DNA of 64,000 bases from Rubellicoccus peritrichatus (GCF_033100135.1 NZ_CP136920.1:3219001-3283000), one strand, 5' to 3'; counted from the first letter of the stretch, positions 1-10,175 are shown. Notes: generated by a model from the letters alone, not told the origin. Numbers and translations are program-made.

Positions 1-1
1 C

Positions 2-589
2 TATGAGCTCGAAGCGGGTTCATGTACCTTTGGTGATTTGCTTTATGGTCTTTGCGGTGGACCTTTGCCAGGTCGCAAGTTTAAGGCATTAATCCCCGGT
101 GGCTCTTCTACCAAGATTCTTCGTTTTGGCGAACGCTTTGAGGGAAAATTACCTGATGGCACCCCTTTCGACTGGGCCGTTGAAGACATTCCTCTGGATG
201 CCAACAGCATTGGTCTTTGTGGAACCTTCCTGGGAACCGGTGGTTCGATCGTCATGGACGATTCGACTGATATGTTGGAAGCACTCGCCAACCTGAATGC
301 ATTTTATGGACATGAAAGTTGTGGTCAGTGCACACCTTGTCGTGAGGGCTCACTCTGGCTTCAAAAGATGACAGGTCGCATGTGTTCCGGCAGTGCTCGT
401 GAAGAGGATGTGCCTTTACTCAAGGATATTGCAGATCAAGTCGCCGGACGCACCATTTGTGCACACGGCGAAGCTGTTGCCTGGCCCGTCCAGAGCGCGG
501 TTCCTAAATTTAAGGATGAATATTTGGAGAAAATCAAGAATCAGGCTAGCGGCCAACGCTTTAACCCGGCAGGCTACCCGCTGATTTAA
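2..589 (+). CDS. nuoF: NADH-quinone oxidoreductase subunit F, C-terminal part
   Basis: This is the 3' part of the FMN- and NADH-binding subunit of complex I; the reading frame is open from base 2, so the N-terminal Rossmann-like half lies outside the window. What remains is the end of the SLBB region and the iron-sulfur domain. The N3 4Fe-4S cluster motif is visible as CGQCTPCREG (about bases 320-349), with the fourth cysteine in RTICAHGEA further on. The subunit passes electrons from FMNH2 to this cluster and on to NuoG. It is followed after 7 bases by nuoG, the normal order. Identification is firm; only the length is unknown. Confidence 0.95.
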   Translation, partial: YELEAGSCTFGDLLYGLCGGPLPGRKFKALIPGGSSTKILRFGERFEGKLPDGTPFDWAVEDIPLDANSIGLCGTFLGTGGSIVMDDSTDMLEALANLNAFYGHESCGQCTPCREGSLWLQKMTGRMCSGSAREEDVPLLKDIADQVAGRTICAHGEAVAWPVQSAVPKFKDEYLEKIKNQASGQRFNPAGYPLI

Positions 590-596
590 TTGACCC

Positions 597-2306
597 ATGC
601 CCGAAGAAAAAGAACAGAAACTCGTCAATATCAACATCGACGGCCAGGACTACAAAGTTCCGTCGGGTATGAATCTGGTTGATGCTGCCGAAAGCGTAGG
701 GGTCGAGATCCCGCACTATTGCTATCACCCCAAACTATCTGTCGCAGGTAATTGTCGGATGTGTCTGGTGGAAATGGGGACTCCGATGCGCGACCGTGCC
801 ACTGGTGAACCGGTACTTGATGAAGACGGTGTACAGAAGATTGGGTGGATGCCAAAGCCAGCTATTGCCTGTGCCTCCAATGCAACTCCTGGTTTGCATA
901 TTAAAACCCAGTCGCAGTTGACGAAGGACTGTCGCGAGGGAGTGATGGAATTTCTCCTCGTCAACCACCCACTGGATTGCCCGATTTGCGACCAGGCAGG
1001 TGAGTGCAGATTGCAGGAATTTTCAACGGATTACGGCCGTGGCTTCAGTCGTTTTATCGAGGATAAGAACGTTAAGCCAAAGCGCACAGAGCTTGGGCCA
1101 AGGGTTACTTTGGACGACGAACGATGCATTCTCTGCTCACGTTGTGTCCGCTTTGCCGATGAAATCGACGACAATCCTGTTCTTGGTTTTATTGACCGTG
1201 GAAGTCACTCCACTTTGACCTGCTATCCAGGGAAGGAACTTAATAGCAACTATTCTCTCAACACTGTTGATATCTGTCCGGTTGGAGCTCTGACCAGTAC
1301 GGATTTTCGCTTCAAAATGCGCGTCTGGTTCCTGAAGTCAGTTAAGAGCATTTGCACGGAAAGCAGCGTTGGGGTTAACACGGAAGTTTGGAGTCGCGAA
1401 GGTAAGATTTACCGTATCACGCCACGCCGTAATGATAAGGTGAATGACACTTGGATGCCTGATAGTGGTCGGGCAATTTATAACGAAGTCGAAGCTGAGA
1501 GCCGCTTGCGGCTTTTCCGGGTCAATGGCAATCAGGTGAGCCTTGGTGAAGCTATTGAGCGTGCCCGTGAGTTGGTTAAGGCTGGGACAGTCGCCTATGT
1601 TGGCTCTGGTCACATGAGCGTTGAGGAACAGTGGATGCTTCGCTCAATAACCGAGGCAGCACCCGGTAGTGTTCATTTTGTGAGCCATACGGCTGTGGGG
1701 GATGGTCGATTGATTTCCAATGATCGCACTCCGAATCTGCGGGGCGGTTTGTTGACTGGTCTGATCAAAGAGTTACCCGAAGCGAAACTTGACGGATTGG
1801 CTGAAAAGATCGCTGCTGGTGAGATCAAGACCGTGGTATCATTTGGGCAGGATTTAATTGCTGCAGGTATTGGCCCCGATCTTTTAAAGAAAGTAGAGTT
1901 AGTTTACTTCGGAACACACCGGAATGAATGCAGTGATTTGGCTCAGGTGGTTTTGCCAACGCTGATGGTATTTGAAAAGACCGGTTCTTTTGTAAATCAA
2001 CAGTTTCGACTCCAGCGTTTCCAGCAGTGCGTCCCTGGGCCAGCTGGTTTATTGCCCGATATTATTTTGCAAAGCCGCCTTATTGCTGAAATTAAAGGAG
2101 AAAACGCTGCAGATCCAAGTCTAGCTGCTATCTGGAAGGAGATTTCTGCGGAACTCCCTGTTTTCGAAGGATTGTCCTATGCCAAAATACCGGATCTTGG
2201 GGTCTTGCTGGATGGCTCTGCCTTTGATGCGCTTCCTTTTTGCGAAGGTAAGAGCATGTATTATGAACCTAAATTTGAGTTAGCTGCTTCAGGCTCTCAT
2301 TTCTAA
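597..2306 (+). CDS. nuoG: NADH-quinone oxidoreductase subunit G (short form)
   Basis: This is the large iron-sulfur subunit of the peripheral arm of complex I. The N-terminal ferredoxin-like domain carries the 2Fe-2S cysteines C42, C53, C56 and C92. The next domain has the His-Cys3 cluster (H124, C128, C131, C137), followed by a 4Fe-4S motif C177, C180, C183 and C227. A molybdopterin-oxidoreductase-like region follows. At 569 residues the protein is much shorter than the roughly 900-residue enterobacterial NuoG, so the molybdopterin-like part is reduced; no frameshift is evident and the stop is followed normally by nuoH. The start at 597 is the first ATG after nuoF. Confidence 0.95.
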   Translation: MPEEKEQKLVNINIDGQDYKVPSGMNLVDAAESVGVEIPHYCYHPKLSVAGNCRMCLVEMGTPMRDRATGEPVLDEDGVQKIGWMPKPAIACASNATPGLHIKTQSQLTKDCREGVMEFLLVNHPLDCPICDQAGECRLQEFSTDYGRGFSRFIEDKNVKPKRTELGPRVTLDDERCILCSRCVRFADEIDDNPVLGFIDRGSHSTLTCYPGKELNSNYSLNTVDICPVGALTSTDFRFKMRVWFLKSVKSICTESSVGVNTEVWSREGKIYRITPRRNDKVNDTWMPDSGRAIYNEVEAESRLRLFRVNGNQVSLGEAIERARELVKAGTVAYVGSGHMSVEEQWMLRSITEAAPGSVHFVSHTAVGDGRLISNDRTPNLRGGLLTGLIKELPEAKLDGLAEKIAAGEIKTVVSFGQDLIAAGIGPDLLKKVELVYFGTHRNECSDLAQVVLPTLMVFEKTGSFVNQQFRLQRFQQCVPGPAGLLPDIILQSRLIAEIKGENAADPSLAAIWKEISAELPVFEGLSYAKIPDLGVLLDGSAFDALPFCEGKSMYYEPKFELAASGSHF

Positions 2307-2323
2307 ACGCTGCTGCTATTTCA

Positions 2324-3490
2324 ATGGATATTGTCGATATTCTCCTAAAACTGCTTTACGCGATCCTGGTTGTGGTCGTGGTCATGTCGATGGCCGCATA
2401 CACGGTTTTGGCCGAGCGCAAAGTAGCCAGTTGGATACAAGGGCGTCTGGGACCAAATCGTACTGCACTTCCTGGAATTTCTGCTATTCCTGTTATTGGA
2501 ACGCAGCTCATTCGGATGGGCATGTGGCAGCCACTGGCCGACGGGGTTAAGTTTCTTTTCAAGGAAGACCCGATTCCGGGGCATGTTAAGAAGTTTTATT
2601 ACTGTCTGGCTCCTGCCGTTTCCTTGATTCCGTCGCTGACTACAGTGGCAGTTCTTCCATTTGGTGTCTACTGGACTGTTGATGAGGCTGGCCAATCGAT
2701 CGCCCAACCACTCGTTCTGGCCAATGTCGATATCGGCATCCTTTTTATTTTGGCGATCAGCTCACTCAGTGTCTACGGCATTGTATTGGCTGGCTGGTCG
2801 GCCAACAGTAAATACCCGTTTTTCGGTAGTGTTCGCTCATCCGCCCAGATGATCAGTTATGAGCTGGCCATGGGGATGAGCATTCTTCCGGTCTTTATGT
2901 GGGCTAGTGGCACGGGTGATTTAGGGACGCTGACCCTTTTCTCAGTGGTGGAGGCTCAGAAGGAATTATGGCTGGCGATTTGGATGCCGGTTCCCGCCTT
3001 TATTTTCCTCGTCGCGCTTTTTGCGGAAACCAACCGTTTGCCATTTGACATGCCTGAATCTGAAACCGAACTGGTTGGTGGATTCCATACCGAATATGGC
3101 TCATTCAAGTTTGGACTTTTCTTCGTTGGCGAATACGCAGCGATGATTATTGGTTCCGCCGTCTTCACCTTGTTATTCCTTGGTGGTTGGAACTTCCTGC
3201 CGACTTTCGGCTTTTTGCCGGATTGGGTAGCTGATCCATGGAAGACTATGGGATGGTTCGGCAGCGTCCTGAGCGTCCTCTGGTTTATTGGAAAGACAAC
3301 CTTTTTCATCTTCCTCTTTATCTGGGTTCGTTGGACGCTTCCACGCTTCCGTTATGACCAGGTAATGAATCTGGGGTGGAAGTATCTGATTCCAATGGCC
3401 GTTGCCTGCATCGTCATTTACGCATTCATCATTGGCCTTTGGGACACCGCTGTCACGATCGACGAAATAAAACCGGACGTAACGAAATAA
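2324..3490 (+). CDS. nuoH: NADH-quinone oxidoreductase subunit H
   Basis: This polytopic subunit anchors the peripheral arm to the membrane arm and forms part of the quinone-binding cavity. It has about eight hydrophobic segments in 388 residues. Two conserved family loops are visible: the first cytoplasmic loop AERKVASWIQGRLGPNR and the acidic loop ETNRLPFDMPESETELVGG. The acidic residues of the second loop are part of the proposed link between quinone reduction and proton pumping. The gene lies 17 bases after nuoG and 20 bases before nuoI in the same operon. Confidence 0.96.
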   Translation: MDIVDILLKLLYAILVVVVVMSMAAYTVLAERKVASWIQGRLGPNRTALPGISAIPVIGTQLIRMGMWQPLADGVKFLFKEDPIPGHVKKFYYCLAPAVSLIPSLTTVAVLPFGVYWTVDEAGQSIAQPLVLANVDIGILFILAISSLSVYGIVLAGWSANSKYPFFGSVRSSAQMISYELAMGMSILPVFMWASGTGDLGTLTLFSVVEAQKELWLAIWMPVPAFIFLVALFAETNRLPFDMPESETELVGGFHTEYGSFKFGLFFVGEYAAMIIGSAVFTLLFLGGWNFLPTFGFLPDWVADPWKTMGWFGSVLSVLWFIGKTTFFIFLFIWVRWTLPRFRYDQVMNLGWKYLIPMAVACIVIYAFIIGLWDTAVTIDEIKPDVTK

Positions 3491-3510
3491 TTTTAGCTTA
3501 TTATATAACA

Positions 3511-4056
3511 ATGGCCAAGGTCATAGAACGCAAGCCACTCACTTTTGCCGAGAAAACCTATATCCCGCAGGTTCTCGGAGGGCTCAAAATTACGCTGAAA
3601 AACATGTTCAGCGAGAAGGTCACCCTCGAGTATCCAGAAGAGCGGCCGGATATCCCCGATGGATATCGAGGAGTGCCGACCTTGGTCCGTGACCCAAACG
3701 GTCGTGAAAAATGCGTATCCTGCCAGCTTTGCGAGTTTGTTTGTCCTCCCAAGGCGATCCGTATCACTCCTGGTGAAATTGCAGAGGGCGACGAAAGCGA
3801 GCATGTTGAAAAGAGGCCTCAGGATTTCGAGATCAATATGCTCCGTTGCATTTATTGCGGCATGTGCCAGGAGGTTTGCCCGGAAGAGGCTATTTTTCTG
3901 CAGGATATTTATTCAGTGGTTGGCACTTCGAGAGAAGAGCTGGTTTACCATAAGCAAAAGCTTTATGAACTAGGTGGAACGCGTCCTGATGATCACTACA
4001 AGTGGGACAAGAAAAAGGAAGCCGAGGAATTGGCTGCCTCTGGAGGTCACCACTAA
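3511..4056 (+). CDS. nuoI: NADH-quinone oxidoreductase subunit I
   Basis: This ferredoxin-like subunit carries the two 4Fe-4S clusters (N6a and N6b) that lead electrons towards N2 and quinone. Both cluster motifs are present: CVSCQLCEFVCPPKAI and CIYCGMCQEVCPEEAI. The open frame extends upstream to 3376 inside nuoH, but that extension is frame-shadow sequence. The ATG at 3511, giving MAKVIERKPLTF, matches normal family N-termini and yields 181 residues. It is followed by about 126 bases before nuoJ, the largest gap in the operon. Confidence 0.96.
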   Translation: MAKVIERKPLTFAEKTYIPQVLGGLKITLKNMFSEKVTLEYPEERPDIPDGYRGVPTLVRDPNGREKCVSCQLCEFVCPPKAIRITPGEIAEGDESEHVEKRPQDFEINMLRCIYCGMCQEVCPEEAIFLQDIYSVVGTSREELVYHKQKLYELGGTRPDDHYKWDKKKEAEELAASGGHH

Positions 4057-4185
4057 GCGCTCCTTTGGGAGATAACTTATCAATCTACCGGGACTAAGAA
4101 TCAGAGAATCATACTATTCTCACGATTTTCTTCTTGAACCGCTTTGACGCTGAAACGAGAACTGACCCGCTAAAAAAACTACTTG

Positions 4186-4749
4186 ATGGAGAACTTCTTA
4201 TTTTACCTGTTTTCGATTCTCACCGTGATGTCGGCGTTGCTGGTCGTGGTGAATCGTGACGCGGTAAACGGTGCGATGTTTATGATACTGAGCCTCGTTG
4301 GAATGGCGGCTCTCTTCCTTCTGCTGGAAGCCTACTTCATCGCAATCCTGCAGATCCTCGTCTATGCTGGTGCCGTCATGGTTCTATTCCTCTTTATCAT
4401 CATGCTGATTGATGTGGAGAAGACTTCAAAACGGATGCCGGATCGAATCACGCTGGTTGCAAGTTTAGTCGGATTTGGACTTCTGGTCTTCGGTTGCATG
4501 TATCTTTTCATTGACGGCGACGCCCAGCCGCTTGAGGCGGTCAAGCCACTGCCGGAAGGAGCCACTACGGATAACGTCCCGTTTGCCACTGCTTCGCGCT
4601 CTTTGGGATACTTACTTTTTACGAAATACATGCTGCCTTTTCAAGTAACAGGCTTTCTCCTGCTTATTGCGATGATTGGTGTTATCGTGGTCAGCAAGAA
4701 AATCTCAGCATCCGGTGATGCTGAATCAGAAAGGCCCAAACGCGCCTGA
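4186..4749 (+). CDS. nuoJ: NADH-quinone oxidoreductase subunit J
   Basis: This is a membrane-arm subunit with about five transmembrane helices, next to NuoK and NuoA. The segment [20 protein letters not shown] is the conserved third helix, which contains the pi-bulge implicated in coupling. I chose the ATG at 4186; a TTG one codon earlier (4183) is also possible and would only add one Met. A charged C-terminal tail (SERPKRA) follows the last helix. At 187 residues the length is normal. Confidence 0.95.
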   Translation: MENFLFYLFSILTVMSALLVVVNRDAVNGAMFMILSLVGMAALFLLLEAYFIAILQILVYAGAVMVLFLFIIMLIDVEKTSKRMPDRITLVASLVGFGLLVFGCMYLFIDGDAQPLEAVKPLPEGATTDNVPFATASRSLGYLLFTKYMLPFQVTGFLLLIAMIGVIVVSKKISASGDAESERPKRA

Positions 4750-4772
4750 TTGGTCAGTGTGTTGAAATCGAA

Positions 4773-5078
4773 ATGACTGTTGGACTAAACGCTTTTCTTA
4801 TCGTCTCCGGTTTACTTTTTACAATCGGGTTTTTTGGCGTCCTTTTACGTAGAAATACGCTCGTGATTTACATGTGCCTGGAGTTGATGCTCAACGCGGT
4901 CAACCTGGCGCTTGTTGGATTTTCTCGCTACAACAACAATCTGGATGGCAGCGTATTTGTTTTTTTTATTATCACAGTTGCTGCTGCAGAAGTTGCGGTT
5001 GGCCTCGCTATTATTGTCGCCCTCTATCGTCGTCGCCAGACGGTGATGGTGGATCAACTTTCAGCCATGCGCGACTGA
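4773..5078 (+). CDS. nuoK: NADH-quinone oxidoreductase subunit K
   Basis: This small antiporter-like membrane subunit has 101 residues and three transmembrane helices, related to MrpC. The family core is visible as [20 protein letters not shown], with the conserved membrane glutamate of helix 2, and [20 protein letters not shown], with the glutamate of helix 3. These two glutamates belong to the chain of charged residues along the membrane arm. The gene starts 23 bases after nuoJ and is followed 8 bases later by nuoL. Confidence 0.96.
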   Translation: MTVGLNAFLIVSGLLFTIGFFGVLLRRNTLVIYMCLELMLNAVNLALVGFSRYNNNLDGSVFVFFIITVAAAEVAVGLAIIVALYRRRQTVMVDQLSAMRD

Positions 5079-5086
5079 TCTGAAAT

Positions 5087-7039
5087 ATGGAACCTAGCCA
5101 AATATTGACTACGATCCTGCTCGCGCCACTTGTTTCTGCCGCGATCATTTGTCTTTTCCTGCGCCGGGGCGGTTACGCTGCAGCAGCGGTATCCGTGGTG
5201 GCAGCAGGTGTCATCATGGTGTTGTCGCTTTACTGGTTGCTGATTTGGGATGGCGTGACTGTCCACTATTCAACTACCTGGCTTCAGTTCGGATCTTTTC
5301 ACATCGATATCGGTTACCTCTTCAATTATGAAGCGGCAACGATGCTGTTCATCGTCGCTTTTGTCGGCTTCTGGATTCACTTTTTCAGCGTCGGTTACAT
5401 GGATGATGACAAGAACAAGGGCCGTTTTTTCGGAGGCTTGTCGATCTTCATGTTTTCCATGCTGGGGATCGTTCTGGCGGACAATCTCTTCATGATTTTT
5501 ATATTCTGGGAGCTGGTCGGTTTCAGTTCCTACATGCTCATTGCCCATTATTGGGACAAAGGGTTTGCCGCGGATGCTTCGAAGAAAGCTTTTATCGTTA
5601 ATCGTATCGGTGACTTTGGATTCCTTATCGGTATCGTCTGGGCTTATCATTACTATGGCACGGCTGATCTTTCGACCATCACCAAGATGATCCAGAGCGG
5701 CTCTGCGGATGCTCTCACGGGCATTGGCCTGTTGTTGATGTGCGGTTTTGTTGGAAAGAGTGCGCAGTTCCCACTTCAAGTTTGGCTAACGGATGCGATG
5801 GCGGGACCGACTCCAGTGTCAGCGCTGATCCACGCAGCGACAATGGTTGCAGCTGGCATCTTTTTCATGGTCCGCATCTTCTTCATGCTGACTCCGTTCG
5901 CCCTTGAGTGGATACTCTGGTCCGGGGCGATCATGACGACGTTTGCTGGTTTTTGCGCACTGGGGCAGACGGATATCAAGAAGAGTCTGGCTTATTCAAC
6001 TCTGGCTCACCTCGGGTATATGGCGACTGCCATCGGTCTTGGCTTTCCCGGACTGGCCATCATGCACATGGCGATGCATGCCTGCTTCAAGGCCACGCTT
6101 TTTCTTTGCTCCGGATCTGTCATCCACGCCTGCCACCACGAACAGGACATGTTCAAGATGGGAGGCTTGTTCAAGAAGATGCCAATCACGGGTATCGCAT
6201 TTTTCGTCGCAACACTTTCGATTTCAGCAGTTCCATTCACTGCGGGTTATTACAGCAAGGACACCATTATTGCATCCTCATGGGGACTCTACGCGCAGGG
6301 CTTGGGTGATCAATATCTCTGGGCATTCATTCTGACTATGGTTGGTGCCTTGCTGACCGCGCTTTACATGGGGCGCATGTTCTTCGTCGTATTTCTGGGC
6401 AAACCGAATTCCGAAAAAGCCGAACATGCCAAGGAAAGCAGTTTCTGGATGTTTGTTCCGCTTATTGTTCTCGGGTGGTGCTTGTCTCTCGGAGCCGGCT
6501 GGTTCGTATATGATATGAATTGGGCCAATGGTGAGATGAATGCGATGCTTCCATCGGATACAGCCACATTCATGGTCGATGGTTATGATAAATTAAGTGA
6601 TGACCACAACCTTGTCGGTGGTGGTTGGGCCGCAGCGCATCACGTCTACGAAGAAGCACATGCACCCTGGGTTGAGTGGATCAGTTACGCCTGTATCCTT
6701 GGTGGTTTTGTTTTCACTTTTTTCTTCTATGGGCTTGGGGCTTCGGAGGACCGCCTCCAAAAGAAATTCCCAAGCATCTACAAAGTGTTCGAACGCCACG
6801 GTTGGTTTGATGATCTCTACGATTGGTATGTGGCCAAGGTGCAGCAGCGTTTTGCCGACTTCATAGGCTTCCTTGATTTGATTTTGATATCCGGATTGGC
6901 GGTTCGTGGAACTGCAGGTGTCACTGGTCTTGTTGGCCTGGTCTGCCGCTCTCTTCACGTTGGCAGCCTTCACGCTTATGTTTACTGGTTCCTGCTTGGA
7001 GTCATCATCTTTGGAGCCTTTGCGCTAGGGCTGTTATAA
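5087..7039 (+). CDS. nuoL: NADH-quinone oxidoreductase subunit L
   Basis: This is the distal antiporter-like proton-pumping subunit. It has 650 residues with many transmembrane helices and a C-terminal extension ending in a last hydrophobic helix, consistent with the lateral amphipathic helix of NuoL. Family signatures include FWELVGFSSYMLIAHYW, GKSAQFPLQVWLTDAMAGPT and SALIHAATMVAAGIF. The lysine and histidine residues in these helices line the proton path. The stop codon overlaps the nuoM start by one base, indicating translational coupling. Confidence 0.96.
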   Translation: MEPSQILTTILLAPLVSAAIICLFLRRGGYAAAAVSVVAAGVIMVLSLYWLLIWDGVTVHYSTTWLQFGSFHIDIGYLFNYEAATMLFIVAFVGFWIHFFSVGYMDDDKNKGRFFGGLSIFMFSMLGIVLADNLFMIFIFWELVGFSSYMLIAHYWDKGFAADASKKAFIVNRIGDFGFLIGIVWAYHYYGTADLSTITKMIQSGSADALTGIGLLLMCGFVGKSAQFPLQVWLTDAMAGPTPVSALIHAATMVAAGIFFMVRIFFMLTPFALEWILWSGAIMTTFAGFCALGQTDIKKSLAYSTLAHLGYMATAIGLGFPGLAIMHMAMHACFKATLFLCSGSVIHACHHEQDMFKMGGLFKKMPITGIAFFVATLSISAVPFTAGYYSKDTIIASSWGLYAQGLGDQYLWAFILTMVGALLTALYMGRMFFVVFLGKPNSEKAEHAKESSFWMFVPLIVLGWCLSLGAGWFVYDMNWANGEMNAMLPSDTATFMVDGYDKLSDDHNLVGGGWAAAHHVYEEAHAPWVEWISYACILGGFVFTFFFYGLGASEDRLQKKFPSIYKVFERHGWFDDLYDWYVAKVQQRFADFIGFLDLILISGLAVRGTAGVTGLVGLVCRSLHVGSLHAYVYWFLLGVIIFGAFALGLL

Positions 7040-8643
7040 TGGAAAGTGATTTAAACAGTATTCTTCTGCAACTTGCGATCTATGTCCCGCTGGTCTGTGC
7101 CATCGTGTTGATATTTGGCAAGTCACTTGGTGAGACTCCAATTAAAGGAATCGCGGGGATTGGTTTTGTCTTTCCAGCGATTGTCGCAATATATCTTTGC
7201 TTTCAGTTTGCCTGTGCGACCAAGGACCCAAGCGGTTATGCTTTCTTGAGTAACTTTGATACGGGACTGCAGGCCTCTGTTGGGATCAGTCTTATGTTAG
7301 GGCTGAATGGTATCTCAATGCCACTGTTCCTGCTTGCTGGTCTGGTGGGACTGGCTGCCGGGATTCATGCCATACAGTCTAAGGCTGAACGGTTACCACT
7401 CTATCTGCTCTTGCTTCTCATTATGCAGGGCGGCCTCATGGGTGTCTTTGCATCGGTTGATATTTTCTTTTTCTATTTTTTCCACGAGCTGGCATTGATC
7501 CCAACCTTCATCATGGTTGGAATTTGGGGCGGGCAGGGGAGACGCTCCTCGGCGATGGAGCTGACGATTTACCTGACCTTGGGAGCTATGCTTTCGCTGC
7601 TTGGTTTGATCTATCTGTCAACTGCTTCAGATCTGAATACTTATAACCTCATCGAGTTGCGTAAGTTAGTGGCTGAAGTTCCTTTGAGTCAGGTGATTCA
7701 GGAGAATATCTTCGGGCTGCTTTTGTTCGGTTTTGGTATTCTAGTATCGCTCTTTCCATTTCATTCATGGGCACCACGCGGTTATGCTGCCATGCCGACT
7801 GGTGCCGCGATGCTTCACTCCGGGGTTCTGAAAAAGTTCGGCCTCTATGGATTGATTCAAGTGGCTGCCCCACTTGTGCCTCAAGGTGTTGCTCATTGGA
7901 GTGAACTCTTGGTTTGGCTGGCGCTTGGTAATATTGTGATTATCGGTTTTGTTACGATATCACAGCGTGACCTGAAGCAGATGATCGGTTATAGTTCGGT
8001 CATGCACATGGGTTACATCTTCCTCGGATTTGCAACCATGTCCGTGATTGGCGTTGGGGGAGCGGTTCTTCTGATGGTAGCCCACGGTCTTTCCGTCGCA
8101 CTCATGTTTATGCTGGCGACTGCCGTTTTCAATCGCACACGGACTTACGACATGCATGAGATCGGAGGTCTTGGACCGCATGCCCCGATTCTGGCAGGGT
8201 TCTTTGTTGCAGCCTCTCTGGCTTCGGTCGGACTTCCAGGATTCGCTAACTTCTGGGGCGAGTTTACCGTCTTCATCAGTTTGTGGGAAAAATACGCATG
8301 GGCTGTCGCTCCGGCGGTGTTGGGAGTCATCATCTCGGCAGTTTACGGCATGCGTGCCATCGCTCGGGTTTTCTTTGGTGAAGAGACTGAGCCCTTTAAG
8401 AAGACAGTTGCCGAAGGGAAGATATCGGACATCACAATGGGGGAACGTATCCCTGCATCGATCTTGGTGATTGCATTGGTTGTGATTGGTATTTGGCCAC
8501 AATCAATTTCGACACCGATTAATAATGCGGTGACTGAGATTTCCGCCTTTACTGAGACACCGACGAAGGTGGCTGATACAGAATCAGAAACAGACAAAAT
8601 TGCCTCCGTGCAGATTCAAGACGAGGAGGACACCACTTCATGA
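7039..8643 (+). CDS. nuoM: NADH-quinone oxidoreductase subunit M
   Basis: This is the central antiporter-like subunit of the complex I membrane arm. Visible signatures are FYFFHELALIPTFIMVGIWG, with the key glutamate, then FPFHSWAPRGYAAMPTGAAM and HSGVLKKFGLYGLI. At 534 residues the size is typical. The C-terminus is an acidic and polar tail after the last helix, which is a little longer than usual. The start overlaps nuoL by one base and the end overlaps nuoN by four (ATGA), so L, M and N are tightly coupled. Confidence 0.96.
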   Translation: MESDLNSILLQLAIYVPLVCAIVLIFGKSLGETPIKGIAGIGFVFPAIVAIYLCFQFACATKDPSGYAFLSNFDTGLQASVGISLMLGLNGISMPLFLLAGLVGLAAGIHAIQSKAERLPLYLLLLLIMQGGLMGVFASVDIFFFYFFHELALIPTFIMVGIWGGQGRRSSAMELTIYLTLGAMLSLLGLIYLSTASDLNTYNLIELRKLVAEVPLSQVIQENIFGLLLFGFGILVSLFPFHSWAPRGYAAMPTGAAMLHSGVLKKFGLYGLIQVAAPLVPQGVAHWSELLVWLALGNIVIIGFVTISQRDLKQMIGYSSVMHMGYIFLGFATMSVIGVGGAVLLMVAHGLSVALMFMLATAVFNRTRTYDMHEIGGLGPHAPILAGFFVAASLASVGLPGFANFWGEFTVFISLWEKYAWAVAPAVLGVIISAVYGMRAIARVFFGEETEPFKKTVAEGKISDITMGERIPASILVIALVVIGIWPQSISTPINNAVTEISAFTETPTKVADTESETDKIASVQIQDEEDTTS

Positions 8644-10169
8644 CCTTTGAAGCTTTTAGAGCATTCTCGGCCTCAAACGAATGGGGCCTTCTGTGGCCGG
8701 AAATATCAATGGCGCTGCTCGCCTTTGTTATATTAGGCCTGGATATCTTTGTTGCACCGTTGAGGCGTTCAGTTATACCCGCTTTGGTTTTTGCCGGGCA
8801 GTCTGCGCTGCTCGTGATTCACTTGTTGAGCATGGGGTGCGTCGCAACCGACAGCATGTTCTTTTCCGGAATGATCGAACTCACGACATTGGGTGAGACC
8901 ATGCGTGCGTTCTTCATGCTGTCATCACTGCTGGTTTGTTATTTGGGGTGGATATATTTCCAAAAACAGAACCTGCCGCGTTCAGAGTTCTTTGCTATCG
9001 TGATCCTTGTCTCGTCGGCGATGATGTTGCTCGCTCAAAGCTCCAATTTTGTGATGCTTTTTGTTGCTCTGGAAACGGTAACGATCGGTTTTTATATTCT
9101 GGTCGCTTATTGCCGTTACAGTTCTTTCTCGCTCGAAGGAGGTCTGAAATACCTGATCCTTGGAGCGCTGAGCTCAGCCATTTTGCTTTTTGGAATCGTT
9201 TTACTTTACGGTGTTTCAGGAGATTCAATGCTCACCGCTTCAACTGGTGACGGAATGAACTTTGCGGCTTTGGGAGAATTCATTGCCGCGAATAAGTACA
9301 ACCCGATTGTCTTGGTTGGCACAATTTTGGTCATTTGCGGAATTGCGTTTAAGATCGGTGCCGTTCCATTCCAGATTTGGATTCCCGATGTTTATCAAGG
9401 TGCACCGACACCTGTAACAGCATTCCTCGCCGTTTCCTCCAAAGCTGCCGGATTTGTTGTTCTGATTAATTTGCTCAGAGTTCCTTTTGCCTCACTTACT
9501 GAGCTCACTTATCCGCTGCTTTCCGCAATTTGTGCCGTTACTATACTGTTTGGTAACGTCACAGCGATTGGCCAGCGCAACGTCAAACGCGTCATTGGCC
9601 TTTCCGGAATCGCGCATGCTGGTTATCTGCTTCTTGGCGTCATTGCTTTCCTCCAAGGGATTGAGTGGGCTATTTGGGCAATTGTCTTCTACTTGTTCAC
9701 TTACCTTTTTGCATCATTCACTGTTTTCGGAGTGATGGCTCACATTGCTGGTCAGGAAGACGAAAATCAGGAGCTGGATCACTACCAGGAGTTGTCCAAG
9801 AAACAGCCTTTTCTGGCTGGTGTGTTGGCCATTGGTTTGGGGTCGCTTGCCGGAATTCCGCCACTTGGTGGTTTCATCGGTAAGTTGCTGATCTTTATCA
9901 CAGCTTTCCAGGCACAACTCTACACCTTGCTTGGTGTAGCGATTATCGGTGTTGTCATATCGATCTATTATTATTTTGGCTGGATACGGGAGGCCTTTTT
10001 CAAGGTGTTGCATGTGTCAAGGGAGGATGGTGTTGCTCAAACGGCTCCATCTCGCTCGCTATCTTCACTTCGTCTCAGTGTGGTCCACCGTTTTATGTTG
10101 GGACTATTAGCAGCAATCACAGTGCTGCTTGGCGTTTATCAAGGTGCTTTCGGAAGCAGCCCATTTTGA
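8640..10169 (+). CDS. nuoN: NADH-quinone oxidoreductase subunit N
   Basis: This is the proximal antiporter-like subunit and the last gene of the nuo operon here. It has 509 residues. The conserved region FKIGAVPFQIWIPDVYQGAPTPVTAF with the following SSKAAGF (core written in two parts: FKIGAVPFQIW and DVYQGAPTPVTAF) identifies it, and ETVTIGFYILVAY contains the membrane glutamate. The gene ends six bases before the end of a convergent copper ATPase gene, so the operon stops here with no room for a separate terminator between the two genes. Confidence 0.96.
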   Translation: MTFEAFRAFSASNEWGLLWPEISMALLAFVILGLDIFVAPLRRSVIPALVFAGQSALLVIHLLSMGCVATDSMFFSGMIELTTLGETMRAFFMLSSLLVCYLGWIYFQKQNLPRSEFFAIVILVSSAMMLLAQSSNFVMLFVALETVTIGFYILVAYCRYSSFSLEGGLKYLILGALSSAILLFGIVLLYGVSGDSMLTASTGDGMNFAALGEFIAANKYNPIVLVGTILVICGIAFKIGAVPFQIWIPDVYQGAPTPVTAFLAVSSKAAGFVVLINLLRVPFASLTELTYPLLSAICAVTILFGNVTAIGQRNVKRVIGLSGIAHAGYLLLGVIAFLQGIEWAIWAIVFYLFTYLFASFTVFGVMAHIAGQEDENQELDHYQELSKKQPFLAGVLAIGLGSLAGIPPLGGFIGKLLIFITAFQAQLYTLLGVAIIGVVISIYYYFGWIREAFFKVLHVSREDGVAQTAPSRSLSSLRLSVVHRFMLGLLAAITVLLGVYQGAFGSSPF

Positions 10170-10175
10170 TAGCGT

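Noticed and set aside
5270-5779. 169-codon minus-strand open frame inside nuoL
   Set aside because: Antisense to a conserved complex I subunit; the translation has no recognisable domain.
7960-8502. 180-codon minus-strand open frame inside nuoM
   Set aside because: Antisense to nuoM and rich in residues typical of out-of-frame translation.
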